Of a stretch of DNA of 64,000 bases, positions 36,801-48,200 are shown piece after piece. The DNA comes from Panagrolaimus kolymaensis (Eukaryota > Nematoda > Chromadorea > Rhabditida > Panagrolaimidae), in contig JAJQJQ010000006.1 of assembly GCA_028622995.1 (NCBI GenBank), positions 558,001-622,000 on the forward strand. Direction: 5' to 3'. How positions within the stretch are numbered: the stretch's first letter is position 1; each line of letters begins with the position of its first letter. The position numbers and the translations under genes are program-made. The notes under the pieces were generated by a model. The model was not told where the DNA came from, did no database searches, and saw only the letters and a list, made by a program, of their open reading frames with translations.

Positions 36801-39800
36801 AGAGAATTCAGTTTTATAAAAAATAGACAAAATTCAAAAAAACCTAATCTTTTATTTCGAATCATTTTTTCGAACTCTTTTCTCCAACCAACAGTTTCAT
36901 AAACCTTTTTTACCTGTGTGAAATTTTTTTTTGAATGGCCATTGTTCAACGTAGTAATCAGTTTTAAATAATAAAAAATAATTTTGGCCAAGAAAAAACG
37001 TCATTTTTTTATAGCTAAAATTCTATGTTCCTGATGATTCACAGTTTTAATATATTTTTAAATATAATTTTTGTTTGGTGTCAAACCTTGTCCTTCGCAT
37101 TCAGTTTTAAAAAAATATTTAAATTAAATTCTTTTTATTTTTTAATGAGTCACTTGATCTCAGTTTCATAAATACAACCTGAATGAATTTTTTTTACGAA
37201 AAACAAAATAACTTTTTTTACCTTCATCAGTTAAAAATTTATGAGGTAGTGAATTCACGACCTCATATGGCGCGTACTGACAGTTTTTAATTTTTTATTT
37301 TTTAGGAATCGCCATTCTAATAATCCAAATATGCATACAGATGCTGGACGTCGACGTAATTGCCGTTCAACCACCATGATTCAATCCAATGGAGATCATG
37401 CTGATGTTGACACAGTTTATCTTATGTCTCCACAACATCCACAAAAAACTCCACAGTTAATTAATCAATCACCCCAACCAAATCAGCAAGAACAATCAAT
37501 CCAAAACCCTCCTTCATCAGCTCAAAATATTTTAAATATTCTTCAACGTTTAATTCCAAATGAATTTCAAGCTGCCGCTTCCGCCCATAATTTTCAACAA
37601 CCTCCAACCGGAGTAACTGCAATAAGCAAAGTTTCATTATCGTCTGACCCATCCTCATCGACATCATTTTCTTTGCCACAACAAAATCTTCTTCCATCCC
37701 AAAATCCTGAATTAAGCGGTTTGCTAAAATTTATGATAGCCCAAAAACAAAAACCAACTTTTTGTTAACCTAAAATTTCGATGAAGAAAAAAAGGGAAAG
37801 AAATCAAAAAACGTTTTTAAAGCCTTTAAAAAGATGCTCAGTTAATAACTTTTCTTTAAATAAAAAAATTTCATGTTTTTTTTAATTTTTTATACCACCT
37901 TTTTTAATAAGCCCCAGTTATAAGAAAAATAATTCTAAAAATTAAAGACTCAGTTTTTGTTTATAATATATTTTATATTTGCAGTTTTATACCAATTTTT
38001 AAAATTTTAATCAAACGCTTTAAAATAAAATAATTCTTTAAATCTTTTTTCCATTCCTCTTTTATTTCCCTTTTTTTTGCCTCTAATTAAATCTACGAAA
38101 TAGATATTTTCCTTTTATGATGTTTATTTGCAGTTTAGTACTTTTTTATTTCCTATCCTCTTCGTTCTTATTTGCTTTTAGATATTTGTACCTAGATTCT
38201 TATATTTACGCAGTTTTTAAAACTTCATAATTTTTTTTCTATCAATTCTTAATCTTGTTTATTTGATTTCAGTTATAACTTTTTATTTTATCACCGATTT
38301 TTCTTGTATTAATTTTTAGCTTTTGTAAAATACGTATAACAGTTAAAAAAATTTTTCTTCATTTTGTTAGATTCCAAATCCCGAGTTAGAAAAAAAAATC
38401 ATTTTATAATCCAAGTGCTTTATTTTTTAATTTTTATTTTTAATAATCCTAGTGCCTTTAATAATATAAAATATTATTCCATCTCTTTTATGAAAATCGT
38501 GTATTATTACTTTTTTTTATGTTTTCTTGCCTTTTTATTGCTGCTCAAAAATAATTAGTTTTTTTGTTAAAATGTTTATTATTAGATATGAAAAAAAAAA
38601 TCAGGATATATACCAAAGTTATTATTATTAATGATTACATATGTAGCTTTTTTTGTTTCTAAATATGAATGTAATAATTGATGATTTAAATAAAAAATAT
38701 ATTTAAAGTCCGAAACACCTTTTGGCAGTTTTCAAACAAAAAAAAGTTGATTAAAAACTTATTTAAAAAAAAATTATGTCGTTACAGTTTTAATTAATAA
38801 ATTAAAGTTTTGCATTTGAAAACCTTCAAAAAAACATTCCTTTTAAAAAACAGTTAATTCTAAATTTATGTTTAAAACAATCAAAGGTTATTTTAATTTT
38901 CAGTTTTCTAAAAAAAACCTTTTCGTTATTTTTGTCATCAATGCTTATGATGAATTGATCCAGTTAAATTATCTTCTTTTTTTTTAAATAAGCTCGTAAA
39001 ATCGTAATATTTAAAAATCTGTCACAACTGTACACAGTTTTTGATAATTAAAAAATAGTAATGAATAAAAAATTTTAGTTAATACGCCAAAATAAAAGGC
39101 TTTTTTATGAATGAGTTTGTTTAAAAAAATGTGCAGAATGGTGGAGCAGTTTAAAAATTATATTTGTGGTATCATCCATCCACATTGTCAGTTTTTTAGC
39201 TATAAAAATTGGCTCCAAATCCTTCAGTTTTTTTAAATATAAGCTTTAAACTTACTCTTTTTGTAATTTTAAAAATTAAAAGAAAATATTTTTTACCCAA
39301 AATTGTGGGGGATAACTTCCCAGTTTAAAACAAAAATTTATTATATATATTTTTTCTCCAAATAAAAGCGTAATGAATGATTTTAAATAAAAAATTTCTT
39401 TTAAAATAACAAGAAACTTAACCGACAGTTTTTTCTGAAATATTAACATAAAAAAAATAAAGCCTCAAAAAAATTTATTCTACGTCGACCAAAGGCAGTT
39501 AAAAAAATTTTTTATTAAAAAAAAGAAAAGTATTCTTGCTAGATATAAGCAATATCTTTTTTATATGTCAGTTTATATAATACAAAAATGATTAAAATTC
39601 ATAGAAAGCAAGTGCTTCGATCTTAAAGTCTCGAATATTGATCTGTTTTTTTCCAACAAAACAAAAAGTGCTATCACAGTTTCAATAAAAAAATTTCCCT
39701 GGCCCTGAATACTAAACCCTGGAACAGTTTTCAAAATTCAAATTCTATGACTTATTTTCTTTATTTATTATTTTTCATTAACGATTTAATGAATTTTATA

Positions 39801-41827
39801 AATTTTTCCTCTATCTTTTTTTGAAGCAGCTTTTTGACTTCGCAGTTTTTATTTTGGTAGATGATAATAAGAAAATTTTTATTTTTGTTGCAAAATTACT
39901 CTTTTTGTAAATATGGTTTAATAAAAAAATAACAGAAAAATGAATCAGATTTGGAACGCCAGTTTATGAAAAATTTTAAAAGGGTTTTTTTTTGAAAATG
40001 GAAGAACTAAGATAACAAGAAAAGTATTTGTTCGAGTAACATTTTAAAATAATTGCTACTCTTTGCGCAGTTTTGAGTAATAAAAATATCGATAAATCTT
40101 CCAGTTTTTTATTTTATTTTTTATGAAACCTAAACTACTTTTTGATAATTGAAATTTTGGTAGTAAAATAAATTAACCATTATAGAAGATATTCAACAGT
40201 TTATAAACAAATTCTTTATAATATTTTTATTATTCAAAGAAAATTAATGAAAAAATTACGTGAATCAAAGGCATATGAAAAATATTTAGACAGTTTTAAC
40301 CATTTTTAATTATTATAATATGGATGCCTCAATACCATATTTGTAAGCACACTCATTTATAATATATATTTATTTTGCAAGCAAAAAAGTAAAATAAATA
40401 AATATTTAATAAATTAAATAAATTTTTAGAAAAATTTAAGCTGCCTTGCAAATGATCCTTCAGTTTGAATTATTTTTTTATTGTTTTCGAAGCATAAATT
40501 TCATGATTTCGAATTCAGAAGTGTCAGATGATGATTCATCAAAAGCAGATGAACATAATGGATCATTACAAAGTGAACAAGTTTTCTGAAATTTTCCCTC
40601 ATCAATTTTCAAATTTGCAGTTTAAAGACATAAAATTAAAATAAATATTTATACCTTGCAATATTTGCACATTATTGGTTTATAAAGAGCATTGGTGCAT
40701 TCATAAGCGGTTGTAGCGCAATTATCAGCGGTGTCAATACAATCTCCTGGTCCAGCTGTGACTGGTGGAGGTGCAATTGTAGGGATGCCTGCACATGGAT
40801 CAATTCCATTAGTCGAATTAACGCAAAAATTGCAAGTTTTCTGAAATTTTAAAGTTAAAAAATATTAATTTTAATAACTGTTAAATTTTTTTGGAGAACA
40901 GTTTTCTTATTTTATATATTTTTTTGATAGAACCTTTTACGTACAAATACATTTGCTAAATGATTTTGGTTCAGAAAAAAAGCAGTTTTTTTTACCTACT
41001 ACTTTGTTTTTTTTTAATTTAAAGATGTTGAAAGATGTAAGGCGAATATAGAAATTAACAGTTAAAAAATTTTCAAATTTTTTTTCTGAAAATGCAGTTA
41101 CTTTTAAAAATGCAATTAATCCCGTTCAGTTTTTATTTAAAAAAACCTATTTTCACGAAAGATAGCAGTTTAAAGATTTTTTTTCTTAACATTAATAGTG
41201 ATAAAAAAAGTCATGTTTTCCCCATTACAAAATCCTGTTAACAGTTAATTTATAAGAATCAGAAATTTTGGTTATGCCGTGTTTACAGTTTTAAGCTTTT
41301 TTTTGTACTAAAAGGAACTATGAAATGCGTCAATAATAGACATCAAAGAGTTTCAAACGTCAGTTTAAAATTTAAGAAATTATTGTAAATTCTTATGAAA
41401 ATTCAGTTTTTTAAAATAGAAACTATAAATATTAAAAAAGCTATTACCCATATATTACAGTATAAAAACCCATTTATTCAGCATAAAAGAATAAAATAAA
41501 AACATGGCCATGTGGTTATGATCCACAGCCTATAGCAATCCTCAATCGATTGCCATGATAAATAACTCCGATGCAGTTTATATTTTTATTTACTTTTATA
41601 AAATATATTTTGTGTGAAATGCCTCAATATTTGTAATTTATAAGGTGAATAATCCCTGAGGCACAATAACAACATCTACAGTTTTAATATCAAACAAAAG
41701 TTAATAAAATTTATTTTTATAAATGGTAATTGATTTATAAAGCTAAAAAAAAGCGATACAGTTTACAAAAAAAACCCTTTAAAATAATTTTTAAAAACTA
41801 AGTTGCCTTAAACCTGAAGTTTAGGTT
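27888..41827. repeat. Tandem duplication, copy B (13,940 bp)
   Basis: Second head-to-tail copy. At the junction, ...GAAGTTTAGGTT, which matches the right end at about 41,827, is followed directly by sequence matching 13,948 onward. Right of 41,828 the sequence is unique. Near-identity means either a very young duplication or an assembly artefact, such as a second haplotype placed in tandem. Confidence 0.95.
29918..37768 (+). CDS. bnc-1: Basonuclin-type transcription factor, copy B
   Basis: Exons 29918-30379, 32157-32285, 34124-34726, 34916-35094 and 37306-37768, identical in structure to copy A and fully open (611 residues). One coding difference was found: base 32256 is G where copy A (18316) has T, making residue 188 Asp instead of Tyr, one position before the D-[FY]-x-RGY block. 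That position is not conserved in the vertebrate proteins I recall. Copy B keeps only about 2 kb of upstream sequence before the duplication junction, so it lacks the 5-14 kb region, including the candidate 13.6-kb exon, and may be regulated differently. Confidence 0.87.
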
Positions 41828-43592
41828 TCACCAAATATTAAATTAAGCAAATTATGTTACAATTTTTTTCTCAAATAAATCTCTTTCATGCTCATGCAGT
41901 TTATTTTAAAAACATTATTTTAATAACTATTCAGTTAATTTAAAATAAAAAAATTTATATAAATGTTTATAAAGTGTATCGCTCAAAATTTTTTGTTACA
42001 GTAGTGGCAGTTTTAATTTTTTTACTTAAATTCTTTGATTTTTTTGGATATTTATTTATTCTAAACTTTAAGCCTTTTATCCACAAAGAACCAAAAATAT
42101 AGATTTCAAAATAAATCAGATTTTAAAGGAACCAGTTTACTTTTAAAAAAGATGTTGAAAGATTTACCATCAGAAATATTAAGTAACAATTAAAAATTCT
42201 TTAAACCAATATTCCTATGAAGGGGCGGCAGAGTCTTTTAAAGACTAAATTCTTCGCATCCAGTTTTTTTAAATCAAAAATAAAAATAAAAATGGAGATA
42301 GCAAGCAACGTGGCAGTGTCAAATTCCTTTTTCCTTAACTTAAAGGAGGATAAAAAATAGGTATGTTTTTTTGAATTGAAATTTTGGTTACCTCAGTTAA
42401 TTAATTTATATGTAAAAAATAAAAAATTTTTGTATTACAAAATGGCAGTTTTAAACTTTATTTCATACTAAAAAACTTTTTGCTATGCATTAATAGACAT
42501 GAAAAAAATCATTGCATCAGTTTAAAATTATAGAAACTTTTATGAATTCTTATGAAAATTCAGTTTTTTTTAAATTATAAAAATTATATAATAACTCGGT
42601 TGAAGACAGTTTAATATTTTTTTTATTTAGCATTAAATAAGTAACATAGTCATATTTATCCTTTCTCTCACGATGAAAAATCTCGTCAGTTACATTTTAT
42701 ATATAATTTAAAAAATACCAAAAACTAAGAAGTCAGCCAACCAAACGAAAACGTTCGGAATCAGTTTCAAGAAATTTTTATTTTTAGCTTAAAAGATAAA
42801 AACGTGGTTTTTTATTCACAGTTATTAGAAATGTTTTTCAGTTAATAAAAAAAAGTTTAAAAAGTTACTAAAATTGAAAGGCATCATTGACGCTATCATG
42901 AAACTGTTTCATGAAATTTTAGGGATAAAAATGGTCATGGTTACCATCCACAGCCAAATGAAATGCTTAGCAGTTTAAAATTTCTTACAAAATTATCCAG
43001 TATTTTTGTTGAAACTCTTAAACAGCTTCCATTTATGTTTATTTTAGAAAATAAACATTTCTCCGTATATCTTCCCCCGAAAATAAATTGAAGTTCAGTT
43101 ATTTTAAAAATAAAATTAAACAAATTTGTAAAACAAATTTTGCAGTTTATAAATTTTCTAATAAAAATATTCCTACGTTTTTAATCCACTCAAAAGAATA
43201 GTATTTATTATTCAGTTAATTAAATTCCACATTAAAAAAAGAGCAATCCTTACCTTGCACATGCTACACATCAAAGGTTTATATTCAGGAATGGCACATT
43301 CATATGCTTTACAATCTGTAATTTTATCAACACAATCCCCTCCAGGTGAAGTATCCGTGGCACCTGAAGCTCCTGTAGCCCCGGAAGCTTGTGTTGATGC
43401 TGCTTGAGTTGTTTGGGCTTGAGTTGTTTGGGCTTGAGTTGTTTGGGCTTGAGTTGTTTGGGCTTGAGTTGTTTGGGCTTGAGTTGTTTGGGCTTGAGTT
43501 GTTTGTGCTTGAGTGGTTGGTGCTTCAGTAGTTGTTGAAGTTGCAGAAGCTGCAATAAAAAAACAAACAAGAAAAACAAAAATTTTAAACAT
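40478..43592 (-). CDS. Secreted protein with two ShKT-like domains
   Basis: Three phase-0 exons on the minus strand: 43254-43592 (113 codons), 40655-40840 (62) and 40478-40585 (35 plus stop), giving 210 residues. The N-terminus MFKIFVFLVCFFIAASA is a signal peptide. A Thr/Gln/Ala spacer of eight QAQTT-type repeats follows, probably O-glycosylated. Domain 1 (CVDKITDCKAYEC ... PLMCSMCK | KTCNFC) and domain 2 (CIDTADNC ... PIMCKYCK | KTCSLC) are each split by an intron at the same place. Each has seven cysteines instead of the usual six, the extra one being in MC-x2-CKKTC. ShKT domains occur in nematode cuticle, venom-like and enzyme-linked secreted proteins; the role here is unknown. Exon 1 is unique, while exons 2-3 lie in duplicated copy B. 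Confidence 0.82.
41000..42980. repeat. Older diverged duplication within ShKT intron 1
   Basis: About 41.02-41.62 kb and 42.15-42.98 kb share collinear blocks: GATGTTGAAAGAT, AATAGACAT, CAGTTTAAAATT, TTCTTATGAAAATTCAGTTT and a GGT-ATG/CATCCACAGCC block. Spacing between blocks is similar and the identity is clearly partial. It probably dates from the domain duplication that made the two ShKT units. Copy A has the first member at about 27.08-27.68 kb. Confidence 0.55.
43402..43521 (-). repeat. 15-bp coding minisatellite (8 units)
   Basis: Eight units of GCTTGAGTTGTTTGG (plus strand). The first six (43402-43491) are identical at DNA level and the last two vary. They encode the repeated QAQTT segment. 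Perfect DNA identity suggests recent expansion and probable length polymorphism. Confidence 0.9.
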
Positions 43593-45275
43593 TTTTCTTT
43601 CTTTTTTCTTTTTTTGATTTCCAAAACAAAAGAAAAAAGTTGGAAATAAAAAAATGAATTTTAAGTTTTATAAAAAGTTTTTGCATTAAGAAAGCTGATT
43701 AAATATAATATTTTTTTATCAGTATAAAGAAAAAATTAAATCCCTGGAAAGAAAGGCAGGGCTCAAAAGAAAAAATAAGAAAATAAGTCGGTTCAATCAA
43801 CGATGAAAAAAAGACCGGAAGAAATAAGTGTTTTTTTTTTCGATGACAAAAAAAATCAGTGCTTTGATGCTTGCTTTTTTTTTATGTTTCCATGTTTCTG
43901 TTTTTTTAATTCTTTGACCATTGTGTTTGATTTAAAGAAGAAGAAAAAAATGTGTGATTAAAAAAATAATTCTTCGTGCATGCGTGACACAAAGCTTTTG
44001 AAGAAGGAAGGAAGAAGAAAAGGAAATGGATTATAAAAAAAAATTAAGAAAGTTTATACGCCCCTGCAGCAACCCAGCATTATTACTTATTTATTGATGG
44101 CGCGCGTCTGCTGCAAAAAGAAAAGAAGAAAGCGATAAGTAAATTCTTTAGTTTTTTTTCCATTGATTTATATTTTAAACTCAAAGAAAAAGAATTTTTA
44201 GTGAAAATATGTTTGTTTCAAAAGTTAAAAAGAAATCCACAGTTTTTAATAAATAAATATTTTTGTTAAAAAAAAAAGGAAACAATCAATGAAGGCAAGC
44301 TAGAATCAGACTTCGCTGTTTTTTTTTTAAATATCTTGCTTGGGACCGTTTTAATGTGGTTGAGGTTATGTATTTTGAAGGGTACTGTAGTGTTTCAAAA
44401 AAAAAAGAGAAGTATTTCGCCTGTTTTTTTTTATTTTTATTTTTTGACTCTTTTTTTAAAAAGATGCACGAACTCCATTATTATTCAAATTATTTATTTA
44501 TTTATTTATTATTATTACGAAACATCATATCTTTAATAAAAAAAAATAATTATATAAAATAAATAATTAAATAAATATTAAAGGGTTTTTTTGTTATTGG
44601 TTATTTTCAATATCTCTTGGAAAAAAAGATACATAATATAAAGAAAAAAATAAACCCTTATAAGACGACGACGCAACACATTTTTTAAATTTATATTCAT
44701 TCATGTACGAAAGAGAAATTTGTACCATTTCTCAACATTTTTTTTACTAATTAAATATTATAAAATTATTTTTTTAAAAACCAAAAAATTTACAGACAAA
44801 AAATATGAATTAAGAAATGTCTTAGAAAAGACCGGGAAATAGCAAAACAAAAAAAAAATTAGGGATGAAGAAAGACTTTTTTTTATTTAGAAAAAAAATT
44901 TGATTTTGAGCTTTATGGATGACTTACTTATTTTATTTTTGGGATTTGATTAATTTTTTTGGGATTGGATTTTGATGGGCTAAGATTAGTAATTTTAAAT
45001 ATTAAAATAAATAATTAGATATAACTTTTTGATGAATAAATTAACAAAATGACAAAAAGACAAGGTTGGTTAATCATGGCAGTGGTTTGTTTTTTACTTT
45101 ATAGGGTTTTTTGATTTTGGAAAATAAAAAGAGAGAAGAAATTAATTGGTAGAGGAAGGAAGAAATACATATAACAAAACAAACAAACAAAAAAACAAAT
45201 AATAACAAAACTGAAAAGAGAAAATTTGAAAACTTTTTTTTCTATTAAAATTTTCAGCAAAAAATATTTAATTTT
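43593..45275. other. Intergenic between ShKT 5' end and ABU/PQN 3' end
   Basis: No coding sequence supported. Contains homopolymer-rich sequence, the last CAGTTT of the central domain near 44239 and, near 45209, the first AAACTG of the right domain, so motif orientation switches within it. It presumably holds the ShKT promoter. Confidence 0.55.
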
Positions 45276-48200
45276 TTACTGTCTTTCTTCAGATTTTTTT
45301 GATGTTACTGTAGTTGTTGTTGTTTTAGTTTGAGTTTTGGGTGTTGCTTTGGTTGTTTCTTTTGGTGTAGTTTCTTCTTCATTTTCAATTGCATCATTCA
45401 TTTTAAGAGTTCTTGCAACTCTATGACGTTTCCGTAAACAACAAATGCCTTGCATGCATTGAGTATATCCACTTCCACATGCGCATGTATTTTGTTGAGG
45501 ACAAAGTGTAATTGCAGCCGGTTGAGCATAAGTTATATATTGTTGGGTACAACCTGGATTGCAACTTGGTTGACATTGTGGTACACATTGTGATACAGAT
45601 GCGGGCTGCAACAAAAAAATATTTGATTAATTAACTGAGTCACTTTAGTTTTGGAAATTTTAGGTCCAGCCATCAAAAAAATTTTTTTATAAAGTTAAAT
45701 TTTGTTCTCGCGCAAAAAAAAAAAAAATTGAAGAACTCACAGCACATGATTGCCCACAACCATTATTATTATTAGAATTCTGTCGTCTTTGAATTGTGAT
45801 AACTTGTTGACCGCATGATTGTTCACAACTATTTTGGCATGATTGATAACATTGGGCATTAGAATTACAACTGGATTGGCAAGCCTTAAAATATTTTAAT
45901 TATTACCTATTTATTTATTTATTTAAAAACTGTGAAGTTGGTTTATTAAAATCTTACGGGTTGACAAGCTTGTACACAAATTTGTTGTTGTTGAGCACAT
46001 TGAGGAGTGCAGGACTAAAAAAATTTTATAAATTATTTAACTGCGATCAACTTCTGATTTTCGGGGAACAAAACTTACTGGTTGACAAGCACTGGGGCAA
46101 TTATTATTTGAATTTTGTTTAACCACAACGACTTGCTAAAAAAATAATAATTTTTAATTAAATAATTTTAAAACTGGAAATTTGAAAGGTTACTTGTTGA
46201 GCTTGATTCATGCAAGAACTTTCACAACTTGGTTGACAAAGTTTTACACATTGAGTATTTCCTTGACAACTCGTAGCGCATGAAGGTTCACAAGCTGCTG
46301 TACAAATAGAACTTTGTTGCATACATTGTGGAGTGCAAGCCTATAATTAAAATAATAGTTATTTAAATTTTTTTATTAAAACTGAAAGAGTTGGCTACTT
46401 CTGCGGAAAATTAATATAAATATTAAATTAAAACAGAAAAAAGTCCCAAAAAATGGAGCGAGGAAAAATTAAAAACTGTGTAAAGTCGAAAACTCTTTTT
46501 GGCAGGAAAAAAACTTACAGGTTGACAAACATTTGGGCAATTATTATTGTTATTGTTATTGGTTGCAGATTGAACAACCATAATGGGTTGAGATTGTTGT
46601 AAACAAGAAGATTCACAACTGTTTTGACATGATTGTGAACAAGATGGATTATTGCTGCATGTACTTTGACATGATGGTTTACAAGCTTCTTGACAAACTT
46701 GTTGTTGTTGGGTGCATGAAGGAGTACAGGCCTATAAAGGAATTAAAAAAACATAAAACTGAGCCATGAAACTATTTCGAGAAAACTTACAGGTTGGCAA
46801 GCAGCAGCGCAATTGTTGTTGTTATTATTATTATTGCTAATAACAATCTAAAATTTTTTTTTCTTTTAATTAAAAACTGTTTTGAAATGATATTACTTGT
46901 TGTTGTTGAACGCAAGAATTATCACACATTGGTTGACATGCAGATACACAAGCTTGCTTGATGCATGAATCTTGACATGATGGCATACATTGTTGTGCAC
47001 ATTGTTTTTGGGGATTTACAACAACAATTTGATTCTGGAAATTATATTTAAACTGTCATAACCAGTGTTGTTCCTTCTCATTTTTCCCGCCCGTCGCCCG
47101 CTCGCCGCCCGCGGAAATTTGTAAAAGTCGCCCGCGCTCGCCCGAGCGCCCGCCATCTTTTGAATCTTCGCCCGTGCCCGCCCGTCGCCCGTAAAATTTT
47201 TGATTTTTCCTATTAAAAATCGATTTTTTTCGGTAAAAAATTGAATTTTTAAATTTTTTTTTAAAAATTGCCCTCCGCCCGCCCGGCGCCCGCGAAATTT
47301 CCAAAACTCCGCCCGTCGCCCGCCCGCCGCCCGCGGGCGGGCGAAGAGCGGGCGGAGGAACATCACTGGTCATAACTCTATTTTTTATTTTCCTATTTTT
47401 TAACTGCGCACCATTTTACAATAATGCAAAAAAAATTTTTTTATTAGTTAATATGGCTTTGGAAAAAAAATTTAAACTGTATTCTTTGTTATATCATAGT
47501 TTTATTTTAACTGAGTGCCTGCTTTTCCAATGGTAGCCTTTTGTTTATGGCTCGAAAAAAAATAAATAAACTGAAGATCGTTTTACAATATCAAGATTTT
47601 TGAAGTCTAAAATTTTTTTTAACTGTCAACTTTTTTGAGTTTGCAACATTTTTGGCTTTATAAAATTAAACTGAATGCTATTTTCTTTTTATTTTGATCT
47701 TTAAGTTTTTAACTGTAGAAAATTTTTTATTTCTTGTTTATTAAAAAAAAGTAAACTGATGCGATCTTTTCCTGTCTTTCTTCACTTTTAAGTTTAAAAT
47801 TTATAACTGCGTATATTTTTCCTAAGGAGATTACCTTTTTTGGCTCTAAAAATAAAACTGTGCAACGTATTGTTTATTTTTTCTAATTTTTTAAACTATC
47901 GATAAAAAATTTTAATGGGTTGCCTACCTTTTGTTGTTGAACACATTGAGGAGTGCAAGATGGCATACAAGCTGGAGCACAATTAGGTTGTTGTTGGGGA
48001 ACAATCATAACTTGCTGTTGATTGTTGTTATTATTATTACAACCATTCGATGAAGATTGTTGTTGACAATTATTATTATTATTTTGTGGAATCAAAACTA
48101 GAGGTTGTTGTTGCTGTAAATTTTGTTGTTGTTGAACGCATTGATTGCTGCATTGTGGCATACATGTTGGAGTGCAAGTTGGAGTTTGTCTAACAGGTTT

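Larger units (their letters stand above)
15929..44240 (+). repeat. Polar CAGTTT motif array, central domain (reverse orientation)
   Basis: On the plus strand the motif here is CAGTT(T), always followed by an A/T-only run. It fills basonuclin introns and the gaps around the ShKT exons. Between 22222 and 23340 there are about 16 copies, 40-150 bp apart and mostly 55-85. AAACTG is rare (for example near 22703 and 42901). The stretch 28.29-29.21 kb shows the opposite orientation, because it is the duplicated upstream region of basonuclin. Basonuclin intron 2 has a largely motif-free island at about 18.6-19.6 kb. Confidence 0.8.

Noticed and set aside
47016..47373. Arg/Gly/Ala-rich ORFs of 105-116 codons
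   Set aside because: Translations of the GC-rich hAT-like element; overlapping frames and no start context.
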